Of a stretch of DNA of 64,000 bases, positions 1 through 10,155 are shown one piece after another. The notes beneath the pieces were generated by a model. That model was not told the origin of the DNA. It did no database searches and was given only the letters and a program-made list of their open reading frames with translations. The position numbers were made by a program, and so were the translations under genes. This stretch comes from Bos javanicus (lineage: Eukaryota; Chordata; Mammalia; Artiodactyla; Bovidae): positions 56,804,829 through 56,868,828 of the forward strand of contig NC_083880.1 in the NCBI RefSeq assembly GCF_032452875.1, given 5' to 3'. The first letter of the stretch is position 1, and each line of letters begins with the position of its first letter.

Positions 1-58
1 TGTGTACTCGGTGGGACTGACCCCATGGACTATCTCCCACCAGGCTCCTCTGCCCTTC
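1..58 (-). mobile_element. Bov-A/Bov-tA SINE remnant
   Basis: The stretch matches the Bov-A body in reverse orientation (GACCCCATGGACT, then CACCAGGCTCCTCTG). It is cut by the window edge and ends before the tRNA-like part. Confidence 0.6.
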
Positions 59-1182
59 CTCCTCCTCTGCTGCCGCCTAGTGGCCACATGTTGAAGCAAA
101 CATCGCGCCCCTAAAGGAAATTAAGGCAGAGTCGCCAAAATGCAGACTCAGCTACAAGAGATCCAGGCAGAAGTCCGCAGCAGGTAACCCTCCTGTCCTC
201 TCCCACTCCTAATCCAGAGTTCAGATTCCTCAGCCCTGAGGGGCAGGTGGGAGTCAGAGGAGCTGACCACAGGCCCCTAGGACCCACGATTTAAGACATG
301 GGGAGAGTGGAGGGGTCATGGGAGACAAAATGGGCTGAGGTCTGATCGCATCCAAGCACAATGTGGGAAGAAAGTCTCTAAGCAAATTACACAGGAGCCA
401 GAATAAAGTGGGGGGATGGTGCCTTAGCCAGTGGATTTTCCTTAGCCACTGATTTATGTTTCAGTGGATGGAATGGGGATTACTGCGAAGATAGTAACAA
501 AATACAGGACAGTGTTATTTGCCTCAAAACTTCATCTGTGTGACCACGTCAACCAAGGACTGAACGCTCTGACTCATTCCCAGAGATGCAGGAGGAGGCA
601 GGAGGCAGATAAGGGGGTCACATCACCTGACTGTTCCTTTGATCAGTCACCTGCACTTGCTGAGCACCTGCTGTATGCAGACACTGGGATCTGGGGCTGA
701 GGGCAGAGTTCCCTCCCTAGAAGGGCTGGTCCAGGGATCAAGGGCTGGGCTCCTGGGAGTACCTGGGGCTGGGCAGCTCCTGACAAGTGGTGAGTTGTCA
801 TATTATCACTGGCGGTCAGGGATTAGAGTAATGCTGCTGAGCTCTGCAGTCCACTGTCATCTTCATGCCCACTGCCCTCAGAGGCAGTGTAAGGATTTAT
901 TCTTAAAAACAATCAGCTCTTTGTTGAAGGGCCTGCTTTTCCTGACAGCAGCAGTGTCTCCTGTTTCCAGCAGTGATGAGACAACATGTACCAAAACTTG
1001 AAAAGTCAATGTCTCCATGTCCTGGGATCTTTCAGCCAGGGTGGCCAAAGCTACAGAAGGAGATGCCCTGGGAGGCCTCTGTTTAGCTGGGCTCCCAGCT
1101 CTGACCACCACCCTGCAGTCTGGTGTGGATTCCTGGCCTGCTTTGCCAGTTGGAGCGCCCACAGAGGTGAGCAGAGATCAGA

Positions 1183-1345
1183 AGTGAGACAGAGAGAAAG
1201 AAAGGGAGGGGAGACAGGGTTGGGAAGGGAGGAAAGGAACAGAGAGATCGAAAGAGAAGGAGGGGAAGGGAGGTGGAAGAGGGGGTGCCAGAGGTAAAGG
1301 GGAGGGAGGGAGAAGGTAAGAAGAAAGAGACAGACACTGACCCAG
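1183..1345. repeat. Purine-rich (GGA/GAAA) low-complexity tract
   Basis: About 160 bp is almost wholly A and G on the plus strand, and therefore pyrimidine-rich on the PHACTR3 transcript strand. It produces several spurious Ser/Pro/Leu-rich ORFs on the minus strand. Confidence 0.8.
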
Positions 1346-1670
1346 AAGTAGAGGAGGGCAGTCAGACACCTGAGTACCCAGATAGAAAGGTGTGCTTGCG
1401 TCTCCTGCCTTCAGATTCTGGAATAAATCTTTGACAATTGCCCCATGTTTGCTTAAAGAAGCCCAAGCCCCTGCTCCTGTCAACCAAGCTCAACAAGGGC
1501 TGCCCTCCCACCTCCAGCTCTGCTCCCCAGGACCTGCCCAGAGCCCCACCCACAGAAGCAAAGGGTGAGAGCCAGTCCACAGTGCGAGCCCAGTCAGGAC
1601 CGGTGGGAGGCATGGATGGATGAGAGGAAGGAAAGACGGAGGGTGGATGGGTAGATGCTCGCAGACCCAC

Positions 1671-1883
1671 CTGTGACACTTCTTGTGGTTCTGGAGCCTG
1701 CCTTGGGCGGTGGGGTGGGCAGCAGCGGGGGGCTTGGGAGCTGGCCCACGGATCTCTCCAGGGGTCTGGGAGGACTGTCCAGGGAGTCGGACCCAGCTAA
1801 GGCTTGAGAGGGCTCATCTGTGCTAGGTGGGAGGCTGCCGGCGGTGTCTGCTTCTTCCTCTCTGGACGCTGACGACATATTGG
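1671..1883 (-). CDS. PHACTR3: PHACTR3 coding exon, proline-rich linker
   Basis: This 213-nt exon (71 codons, phase 1 at both ends) lies between acceptor CTTGAACCAG and donor ACAG|GTGGGT. It encodes ANMSSASREEEADTAGS, then SQALAGSDSLDSPPRPLERS, then VGQLPSPPLLPTPPPKAGS, and ends RSVTG. The SLDSPPRPLERSVGQLPSPP stretch is very close to human PHACTR3. It is proline-rich and predicted disordered, between the N-terminal RPEL and the C-terminal half. The next exon, which should begin by completing the split Gly codon, is not seen in the 1,670 bp that remain and must lie off the left edge. Confidence 0.94.
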
Positions 1884-2179
1884 CTGGTTCAAGGGAAAAA
1901 CAGAGTACACAGACCACTGCTTCTCTGACTGGGGCAGGCGTGAAGACAGTGCGGGGGCTTTGGCTGGGTGGGCTTGTCATCATTGGACAGAGTACAGAGG
2001 GGTCACTTCCCATACACACACCATTCCCAGGAAGCTCAAAAATCAGCAGAAACATCAGAAGCAGAGAGAGGAGGGAAGGAAGGGAGAGGGAGACAACTTC
2101 AAGAGTGTGGGTGACTCTGTCCCTTTTCCCCCTCAGCTGGTGGCATGAGGCTCCTACCTCACCTGGGGTTGCTGGTCAC

Positions 2180-2390
2180 CAACATAGGCTCTGGAATCAG
2201 ACCTGAGCTGGCCCTGCACTTTCTCTGTGCCCTTGGATGAGTTACTGACCTCCTGTGTCTCCATTCACCACAGATGACACTGGAGTAACAGCCAGAGTCC
2301 CTCCCAGGATCGCTGTGAGGTTTAACCAAGAAGCAACAACGAGATGCATGTCTAGCACATTGCAGACCCTCAAATCCCTGAGCTATTGAT
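2180..2390 (+). mobile_element. MIR SINE
   Basis: Old tRNA-derived SINE: a 'ctctggaatcagacctg' opening, a 'gatgagttactgacctc' core and a 'gcacattgcagaccctcaaa' 3' part follow MIR order. The copy is diverged. Confidence 0.65.
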
Positions 2391-3723
2391 TTTCTGTGCC
2401 CGGTTTTCCACAGCCCTGCCCTGGGCGAGCCTGAGCTGAGTGGTGAGAGAGAAGCAGGGTATTTAGCTTTGAGGAAGGGTCAGCCAGCCCAGCGTCCCCG
2501 ATCCCCTCTTCTTCCAGCGGCTGGTCAGGTTCCTCCCACTCCGAGAGCACTGCCTATCCACCCCTGTGCCTTCTCCCCACCCATCAACCCTCTCTTTTCC
2601 CCCTTCTCTTTCTCCAGCTCAAGTTCCATCATCCATCCCTCAACCACCATCTCACCAACACCCCTCAGGCCCTATGCCACACTTCCTTTCCACTTAGCTA
2701 ATTAGGAAAACCCCCATCTCTGGATGCAGCCTCCATCTGTTGGCTCCTGTCACTGTGGAGCACTATAGAAGAAAGACGGTGACACAGGAGCCCCAGTCCT
2801 GGCATCTCAGGACCCCTCCCTCTATGCCCTTGGCTCTGCTCCATCCTGCAGTCACTCAGCTTCAGACCTTCTCTGTGTCTCGCCTACCTCCACAGTTTCT
2901 TACTCTCTCCCTCCCTTGCAGCCTTACCTCCAGCTTTACAGAGGAAGCTGAGGTCATCAGACCAAGTGGTGCAGGAGAGCTCAAACACAAACCTACCATC
3001 CCCAATATACCATTCCTTCTCCCTTGACACAAGAAGAGAGGCAGCCTCCCATCCCCACCTTGGGACCCCAGCCTCCCTACCCTCTCAGACCACATCCCAG
3101 GTGCCAAGCCCTGGGCAAGGCATTGCCCCACATCCTGTAATTTCATCTTTGCAACCACCTATGAGAGAAGATCCTAACTCCCTCTGCAAAGCTGGCCCCA
3201 AAGTCTCTGTGAAGGATTCACCCATCAGTCAGGGAGTATTCCTAACAGGGAGGGGTGCTGTCCATGGTGCTGATTGAGGCAAACCTGATCCTGTCCTCAC
3301 AAATCTCTGAAACTATAGAAGGGACACTGCACATCCCATACACCCCACTGTCATCACCGTTTCCATTTTCGCATTGTCCCCGTTGGAAGCTGAAGGCCTC
3401 GCTGGCCAGACCTTCTCCCTTGTGAAGCTCATGGAGACGCAGAAGGGCTGGGCCTCCCAAATCCTGATGATCAAGATCTGAGAAAAGAAACGTCCCCTTC
3501 CCACTCACTGCAGAGTGTCAGTCAGGTTTGTATCACTGAGAACAGCCATTATAGCATCATCCTCACTTTATGTCCTGTATGGACATGCACGCAAAAACAC
3601 TATGGTTTTATTATTATTACATCTGCCTTATTTAGCTTTTAACTTGAATTTTTTTTAATTGGAGGAAAAATGCTTTATAATGTTGTCTTGGTTTCTGCCA
3701 TACAACAATGTGGTTCAGTCACA

Positions 3724-3730
<7 letters not shown>

Positions 3731-3766
<36 letters not shown>
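3731..3766. repeat. (AT)18 microsatellite inside L1
   Basis: Thirty-six bases of uninterrupted AT replace the short AT-rich segment found at this place in related L1 copies. It is likely length-polymorphic. Confidence 0.95.
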
Positions 3767-3769
<3 letters not shown>

Positions 3770-3874
3770 CCCTCCCTGTTGAACCTACCTTCCCCACCAT
3801 CCCACCCCTGTAAGTCATCACAGAGAGCCAGGCCAGGCATCCTGTGTTATACAGCAGCTTCCCACTAGCTATCT

Positions 3875-4086
3875 GGGCTTCCCTAACGGTCCAGCAATAA
3901 AGAATCTGCCTGCCAATGCAGGAGATGTGAGTTGGATCCCTGGGCAGAGAAGATCCCCTGGAGGAGGAAATGGCAACCCACTCCAGTATTCTTGCCTGGA
4001 GAATTCCATGGAGAGAGGAGACTGGCAGACTACAGTCCATGGTGTTGCAAAGAGCAGGACGTGACTGGGCACGCATGCACACTCAG
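3875..4086 (+). mobile_element. Bov-tA SINE inserted in L1
   Basis: Full-length: tRNA-like head 'gggcttccctaac' followed by the Bov-A body. It interrupts the L1 3' UTR between 'cactagctatct' (3863-3874) and 'cactgcttgtct' (4087-4098), a diverged target-site duplication with 9 of 12 bases matching. It is younger than the L1. Confidence 0.9.
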
Positions 4087-4899
4087 CACTGCTTGTCTAT
4101 TTTGCACATCATAGTGTACACATGTCAGTGCTACTTGCTCAACTTGCCCCACCCCTCCTTCCCCTGCTGTGTCCACAACTCCATTCTCTACTTCTGCATC
4201 TCCATTCCTTCCCTGCAAATAGGCTCATCAGTACCGTTTTTCTAGATTGTGTGTGTGTGTATATACACACACATACATTAATACATAATATTTGTTTTTC
4301 TCTGACTGTACTTCACGCTGTATAATAGGCTCTAGGGTCATCCACCACACTGCAACTGACTCAGTAAAACTGTCCTCAAAAGTATGATTTGTTCATAGAA
4401 TTTTTTTTAAGACTCCTAGACTTCAAGACTATTGTTATATCCTATGAACTGTTACCTGTTACTTCGAAGAGTCTACAATTCTGATTGTTTTAGTGAAAAA
4501 GGTTTGCAAAAATATGAAAACACATTTTCTGCTTCTGGGTAAAAACAGACATGTGGTTTCCTGTTGAGCCAGAGGCAAGTGAGAACCATCCCTTTTCTCC
4601 ACGTGGGCAGCAGCCCTGTGACTGTGTTGGGTCTCCTGGTCTGTGTAAATCAGCGCAGGGCAGTGGACCCCGATCCCTGGGCGGCCATGCTCCTGGCCCA
4701 GGCCCTCAGCGGCCGTGCTTGCAGATGGAAGCACCAGCAGATGGGCTGGCATGAGCTTGAAGGACTAGTTCCAAGCTTGGTTCCTACCCTCTGAGCACCC
4801 AGCATGCTCCCCATGTCATGGTTTCAGGGGAGACAGGTGACAGAGGAATGACTCGCCTGACCTGAGGCCCCCAACTCTCTCACATCCATCCTTCTCCTC

Positions 4900-4985
4900 T
4901 GTTGTGATCGACTTATTCAAGAAGTGTGACCTTGGTCTCCAATCGCTAAACCTCAGTTTCCTCATCGGTATAAAACACCCGCTTC
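4900..4985 (+). mobile_element. MIR core fragment
   Basis: A 'gtgaccttgg' and 'cctcagtttcctcatc' order typical of the MIR core, short and diverged. Confidence 0.5.
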
Positions 4986-6209
4986 TGCCCACCACCAGGC
5001 AGGGAGGGAGACTTCCATGAGATCACAGAGCAGTTGTTAGAAGCTATTCAGCACTTTGGACAGTTACAAGCCACTCTGCCAGGGAGAAAAACATTTTGGA
5101 ACAGCAGCCATGGACTCCATCCACCAGATGCTGTGAGACAACCAGACTGTTTCCAGACGCTGCCCAGTGTCCCCTCCAGAGGGATGCCCAAGGCTGAGGG
5201 GCCCTGCTTGAGGCAGACACTACTCAGACTTCCGCGGAGATGCTCTGTGGGGTCTTATGGAGAGGGCGGCCCCTCAAGACCCACAGCTGTTTGATATTAA
5301 GTCCCCTGGGTCCTGTCACCACGGAAACTCCAATGGGCCAGTTTCTCCCTCTGGGCCTTGGTCTCCTCACTGAGACCTGAAGTATGGACAAGGTGACCCC
5401 AAGGTGACCCCTTGGGAGGGTCACCAAGAGAAAGGTTAGCAAGGAGACAGAGCAGCCCAGGGTCAGGGTCCCCACACCCTTGTTGGCCAGAACAGGTCCA
5501 CTTGGCTGTCTCAGCACAGTCCTCCCACCTCTGTGGCTCCTGGACACCATGTCCCCTGGTGCCCTCCTGCCGCACTGGCCTCACCTGCTCACCCCCTCTC
5601 AGGCTCCTCCAGACTGCCCCAGCCCTAAGCCCTCAGTCCTCTTCTCCTTAACTCACTCTCTCTTCTAATTCTCTCCTCCAGTCCTCTGGCTTCAGAATCC
5701 ATCCCATCTCTGTCGACCCTTGACCCTTTCCCAGCGCTCCAGACTCATCCATTATTAGCCACTGTGACACCTGTGTCTGGAGGTCAACATCAAAATGAAA
5801 CACAGGCAAACCCATCTCCTGATTTCCCAGGAGAAACCACCCCCCGCAACTCCCTCTTCTCTCTCACTTATCCATCCATCCATCTCACAAGTGTCTTTGC
5901 CGAGGCACCCTCCTAGGAGCTGTGGACAATGACACTGATCGAGACAGAAGCCCACCTTCACCAGACTCAGTTCATGGTCCCCCAGCCCCCAGCTGTCCAG
6001 CCAGACTAGACACAATGCTCCATCCCTCTTCTGTCCTCCTCACCATCCAATTCATGAACACATCCTGGGCACACTACTTCCAAAATAGGTCTCAGAAATA
6101 GTCCTCTCAGTGCCAGCCACTCCAGCTTCTGCCTGGGCCTCAGCAGTGGCCTTCAAGCTCCTGTTCTCCAGCCCACGATGCTCCAAATCCAGTCTCTAAA
6201 CAAAAGGGT

Positions 6210-6480
6210 GGCAAACTGTTGTATAAAGGGCTTTGGCTTTGCAGGTTATAAGGTCTCAGGAAAGGCAACCCATTCCAGTATTCTTGCCTGGAGAATCCCA
6301 TAGACAGAGGAGCCTGGTGGGTTACAGGGCTACAGTACATAGGGTTGCAAAGAGTTGGACAAGACTGAGTGACTAACACTTTCATATCATGGCCCAAATC
6401 TATTGTCTAAAATAGGGGCAGTAAACTTCTCTGTAAAGGGCTCAGCTTTACAGCTTATAAGGTCTCTGTTGGTGCAGAAA
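6210..6480 (+). mobile_element. hAT MITE 5' segments, two tandem pieces around a Bov-A body
   Basis: Positions 6208-6255 and 6415-6470 are two related copies of the same segment: 'gcaaactg..gtataaagggc' with 'ggttataaggtctc', and 'gtaaacttctctgtaaaggg' with 'gcttataaggtctc'. They match the 5' portion of a common mammalian hAT MITE, the same family as 30430-30947. A Bov-A body lies between them. Confidence 0.55.
6256..6383 (+). mobile_element. Bov-A monomer (tRNA head absent)
   Basis: A body-only SINE from 'aggaaaggcaacccattcc' to 'gactgagtgactaacacttt', lacking the tRNA-like head. It sits exactly between the two hAT-derived segments. Confidence 0.85.
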
Positions 6481-6574
6481 ACTCTGCTGGCGGACACAAA
6501 GAGCAAACTCCCCTGGCCGCCCACCCAAGTGGATGTGGGGCCACCTGTCACCTCAGTGTTGCCCAGTAGACCTT

Positions 6575-6755
6575 TCTCAGATGATGGAAATGCTTCTGCT
6601 TTCTCTGTTACAGCAGCCACGCTGGCCAGTGAGCACCTGACCAGTGGCTGATGGAACAGGAGAGCTGGATTTTTAAATTGTTTTTGGTTTAAATTAATAT
6701 AAATCACCACGAAGCTAGTGGACAGGGTGGCTCTGGATTTCTGGGAATCAGTGGC
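6575..6755 (+). mobile_element. Possible second hAT-type MITE fragment
   Basis: The order 'atggaaatgcttctgctttc', 'gccagtgagcacctgacc', then an AT-rich core and 'gctagtggacag' resembles a widespread mammalian hAT MITE. It is diverged and I cannot fix the family. Confidence 0.35.
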
Positions 6756-7111
6756 CACAGCCCTTCAACCAGAGAGATCTCAGGGTAAGCTTCCAGCAGA
6801 CCTGTGGAGGTCTCCTCACCCCACCAGCCCAAGGTGGAATGTGGGTCCCCCAATGTGCTCTTAGGGATCTGGGACTCAACACACCAGGCACTTGCACCCC
6901 TAACCTCCTGTGATTCTCTCCTCAAAACTCATCACACATTGAGCCCTCACACCCCAACCAGTCTGAAGGGTCCTAGTCTGGGGAACTGGTATCTCAGCAC
7001 CTCCTCTCTAAATCAGCATCTTCCTTCGCACCCCGTGTGAACGTGTAGCTACCACTGTATTCCAGAATACTGTGACCCTGAAACATTAACATCTCAAGTA
7101 CTGTGTTGAAC

Positions 7112-7129
7112 TTTTTTTTTTTTTTTTTT
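7112..7129. repeat. T18 homopolymer
   Basis: Eighteen consecutive T on the plus strand. No retroposon body is evident next to it. Confidence 0.95.
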
Positions 7130-7828
7130 AATGTAAAAGCAGACGTCAGCTTTGCATGTTCGCCGCATTTGGAATTCCACCCTCAGGGTGTCCCTTCCTG
7201 CCCTGACCAGCAGAGGTCGCTGCTCACCCACTGAGCTACAAGCCAAAGTCCTGCCTGGGACATACTGGTGGTTCGGGGGGCTTGCTTTATAACCTGTTAT
7301 CACCCACCAGAGACGATCTGAGACTGAGACAGACCAGTCTGAGAGGAGGACTGGGTGGGCTGGGGGGACACCTGCCGTGGTCAGTTTCACCGAACCCCAG
7401 TGACACCCAGCATGCTTGGACATGGGCGAGGAGACTGGCCAACTCCCAGAAAAGAGGTTCTACAGCTCGGGCCAAGCAGTGCACATCGGTGACGTACGGA
7501 CACCTGCTGAGAGGCTGGTGTTGGGTACAGGGAGGGTGCTGTCTCTGCCTGGTCCCCAGGTTCACGGTGCCAGCCCACGAGCTGATTGTACAGACAAAGG
7601 CAGGCTGGGTCTGACCTGTAGCCAGCAATCTGCTGACCCTCTTCTAGATGACAGAACCACCCACATTCCAGAACATGCCAGAAGCACAGCAAAGTCTGGC
7701 TATAGTTGGGGCTGTCGAATGTTAAGAGCATGTCTGCGAATCAAATCCCAGCTTCACCACTGATGTGAAGGCTCTGCGGCCTCAGGGAAGTGACTTAATC
7801 TCTCTGGTCCATCTTAAAAAAATGGGGG

Positions 7829-7927
7829 ACTTCCCTACAGCTGACTCAGGCTGGTGTTTGGCAGAAACCAACACAATATTGTAAAGCAGTTATCCTTCGA
7901 TTAAAAATAAGTAAATTTAATTTTTAC
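7829..7927 (+). mobile_element. Severely 5'-truncated L1 3' tail
   Basis: About 99 bp of artiodactyl L1 3' end ('ggcagaaaccaacacaatat', then 'attaaaaataagtaaattta'), inserted in the MIR with AAAATGGGG on each side. Confidence 0.8.
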
Positions 7928-7936
7928 AAAATGGGG

Positions 7937-8217
7937 GCCTTCCCTGGTAGTAAAATGAGAAAAGATTCTCCTTGTAATGCAGAGGATGCAGGTTCGACCC
8001 CTGGTCAGGGACCTGAGAGCTCACATGTCGCAGGGCAACTAAGCCTGTGCACCCCAACTACTGAGCCGTGAACCCTGGAGCCTCTGCAATGAGAAGCCGC
8101 TGCAAGGAGAAGCCCCAGCACTGCAACTGGAGAGTAGCCCCGACTCACCACAAACAGAGAAAAACCTGAATACAGACATGAAGACTCAGCGCAACCAAAA
8201 ATAAAATAAAATTTTTA
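7937..8217 (+). mobile_element. tRNA-derived CHR-type SINE
   Basis: The head 'ccttccctggtag' and B-box-like 'ggttcgacccctgg' are followed by a long body and an A-rich tail. It is bounded by the second and third copies of AAAATGGGG. Confidence 0.75.
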
Positions 8218-8910
8218 AAAATGGGGCTAAGATAATCCAGCACACAGAGAACATGCTCACTGAATGCCACTTTTCCTCTAAATTCGTGTACTTCTGGAAC
8301 ACCAGCGCTCAGCCCCAGTCCCACAGAATCCTGTCCCACCTAACATCAAAACAACGGGTCCTCCTGGGGTTTTTGGAGAATGTTCTATGGCTGATGCCAC
8401 ACCATCCACACAAAACCAGGAATCACCCCAAACACAAAAGCCCAAAGCCAACCCAAATCACTGAATCCAATCTTCTCAGCTCCCAGCCACAGTGACTGTG
8501 TGGGAACAAGGGTCCAGGGGGCGTGGACTTTGATGGCTGAAAAGCAGCTAGCTACACGCGTAGATTTTTGCGAATGCTCCCGAGTTTTAAGCCCAGGCAA
8601 TGTTGGAAGTGGCGAGTTTCAGGTCTCTGCATTAGATTTCAATCCACTCATTGAATGGGGCTTTGCTCAAGGTCAGGCTTCCAGAAGAGACTGGAGCTGC
8701 AGTCCTGGTCCGTGTTCTCGGTGCAAGGTTTGTGACCTACAGGGCTGCCAGAGACCCAGGGGAGTCCCCATTCAAAGCAAAACTCAGGTGCACCCACACC
8801 CCCAAACACGTGCGCTGTTCGTGTCAGGGCTTCTGGGGGGCGTTGGCAAGCAACCCAACAACCAGGAGTTACTGCATCACCGTCTCCCAAAGGGCTGCTT
8901 TTCCATAATG

Positions 8911-9112
8911 TATGTGTGTGCTCGGCTGTGTCTCTTTGTGACCCCATGGACTGTAGCCCACCAGGTTCCTCTGTCCACGGGGCTCTCCAGGCAAGAATAG
9001 TGGAGTGGGTTGCCATTCCTTTCTCCAGGGGATCTTCCCAACTCAGGGGCTGAACCCACATCTCTTACGTCTTCTGCATCGGCAGGCGGATTCTTTACCA
9101 CTAGCGCCACCA
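8911..9112 (-). mobile_element. Bov-tA SINE
   Basis: Reverse-orientation Bov-tA: 'gaccccatggactgtagccc' through 'gcggattctttaccactagc'. The tRNA-head end abuts the GAY-repeat at 9113. Confidence 0.93.
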
Positions 9113-9163
9113 CAATGACGACGACAAAAGTGATGATGACGATAAAGGTGACGATGATAACCC
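9113..9163. repeat. GAC/GAT trinucleotide-rich tract
   Basis: An imperfect (GAY)n run directly next to the Bov-tA. It would encode Asp repeats but carries no plausible gene. Confidence 0.8.
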
Positions 9164-9224
9164 CTGGCAGCGGCAGCAAACGCTGGGTGAGCGCTCAGTG
9201 TGAGCGACAACTGAGCCGAGTGGT

Positions 9225-9360
9225 TTCACTTTAGCAACCCCAAGAAGTGTGTGCCACATGACCCCCATCTATGGTTGGCAACACAGGTTCAGAGAGGATA
9301 AATGACTTGTCCACAGCCACACAGCTTGGTGAGGAATTCAGTCACATCTCAAACCCAGGT
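9225..9360 (-). mobile_element. MIR SINE, antisense
   Basis: The plus strand shows the reversed MIR signature 'ggttcagagaggataaatga', then 'cacagccacacagctt' and 'aaacccagg'. Confidence 0.7.
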
Positions 9361-9410
9361 CAGGCTGATGTCAAAGACATTGCTCTCAAGTTTCTAGTTC
9401 TATCCCCTTG

Positions 9411-9621
9411 GAGCTTCCCTGGTGGCTCAAAGGTAAAGAATCTGCCTGCAGTGCAGGAGACATGGGCTTGATCCCCGGGTAGGAAAGATCCCCTGGAGTA
9501 GGAAATGGCAACCCATTCTAGTACTCTTGCCTGGAGAAGTCCATGGATAGAGGAGTCTGGCGCGCTATAGTCCACAGGGTCACAAAGAGTCAGACACGAC
9601 TGAGCAACTAAAACAAAACAA
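9411..9621 (+). mobile_element. Bov-tA SINE
   Basis: Complete: 'gagcttccctggtggctcaa' to 'acgactgagcaactaaaac'. The short flanking repeat 'cccttgg' on both sides is consistent with a target-site duplication. Confidence 0.93.
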
Positions 9622-9972
9622 CCCTTGGATGAGTTACCTGTGCACCCCCTTCTCATCAACAAGTGGAAGGGGGCGACAGCATCAGTCATCTGGGTGTTCT
9701 TCCAGGGTTCCACGTGCCAACATACGTGACCGCACTTAGAACGGCGTCATGCACACAAGCAGCCAAGCGCGTTGGCTCTTCTGGTCACCAGCGTAACGAT
9801 AGAGATCAGTAGCTGCTGATACGCTGACCACACCTCAAAGGAATGAACCAGCCCTGCTGCCTCTAAGGACAGCCTTCCACCAAGGCTGCTGCCCAGCGCA
9901 GGCCAGGACCCTCATCCTACCCAGGTCAACAGTCATCCCCAGAGCAGCTCAACCCCAGCGTCCAGTCAATAC

Positions 9973-10155
9973 CTGCATCGTCTGCATGGTTATCCGAGGC
10001 CAGCGGCTCATCTGGGGAGGCCTGGTCTGTCCCTGTGGCCAAAGGGCTTCCCGGCGGCGCTTCCTCTGAAGTCAGCGGCTCCTGCCGGGGTGTGGAGGGT
10101 TCGCTCTGTGCAGCACGGGGCTCTCCGTCGGGACTGCATGCTTTGTTCTCAGCAT
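9973..10155 (-). CDS. PHACTR3: PHACTR3 coding exon, acidic Ser/Pro-rich linker
   Basis: This 183-nt exon (61 codons, phase 1 at both ends) has acceptor CATTCTTGCAG and donor GCAG|GTATTG. It encodes a low-complexity, probably disordered linker starting AENKACSPDGEP, passing through TSEEAPPGSPLATGTDQ and ending NHADDA. The GSPLATGTDQ core matches human PHACTR3 as I remember it, while the flanking residues differ, as expected for a fast-evolving linker. It contains several Ser-Pro and Thr-Pro pairs, possible proline-directed phosphorylation sites (inference). The exon is locally CpG-rich compared with the surrounding intron. The donor has a weaker +4 to +6 match than its neighbours. Confidence 0.93.

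Larger units (their letters stand above)
1..1670 (-). other. PHACTR3 intron (partial), nothing coding
   Basis: This is intronic sequence downstream of the 1671-1883 exon on the gene's strand. A short Bov-A remnant lies at the extreme left, and a long purine-rich tract lies at 1183-1345. The rest (about 61-1180 and 1346-1670) looks unique, and I see no exon, RNA gene or clear repeat in it. Confidence 0.7.
3645..4370 (-). mobile_element. Artiodactyl L1 3' end, antisense
   Basis: The plus strand starts with a T-rich run and then the typical reversed L1 3' UTR (a 'gtttctgccatacaacaatg' motif, later 'ccctgcaaataggctcatca' and 'gtataataggctctaggg'). So the L1 is on the minus strand, 5'-truncated, and split by an (AT)18 run and by the Bov-tA at 3875-4086. 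Confidence 0.85.
7705..8265 (+). mobile_element. MIR SINE, interrupted twice
   Basis: A MIR runs from about 7705 to 7828 (a 'gtgacttaatctctctgg' core) and resumes at 8227 ('ctaagataatcc'). Two younger retroposons lie between, each bounded by a copy of the MIR sequence AAAATGGGG (7819-7827, 7928-7936, 8218-8226). Confidence 0.75.
1884..9972 (-). other. PHACTR3 intron, 8,089 bp
   Basis: The intron lies between the proline-rich and acidic linker exons. It holds a MIR, an antisense L1 3' end split by Bov-tA, hAT-type fragments, a MIR hit twice by retroposons, and two further Bov-tA copies. The stretches 2391-3644 (pyrimidine-rich around 2480-2700), 4981-6210 and 6760-7700 look unique, without a recognisable gene or RNA apart from a T18 run at 7112. 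Confidence 0.75.

Noticed and set aside
120..190. A possible plus-strand exon ending at 'cagcag|gtaacc'
   Set aside because: There is only one donor-like site, no supporting frame or acceptor, and it is antisense to PHACTR3.
1083..1483. Leu/Ser/Pro-rich minus-strand frames
   Set aside because: They are produced by the purine-rich low-complexity tract at 1183-1345.
3729..4082. Open frames repeating 'SRQEYWSGLPFPSPGD'-type sequence at many positions
   Set aside because: These are translations of Bov-tA/Bov-A SINEs, not a protein family.
9411..9490. tRNA-like box A/box B segments as functional tRNA genes
   Set aside because: They are the tRNA-derived heads of Bov-tA and CHR SINEs. They cannot be folded into an intact tRNA and are followed by SINE bodies.
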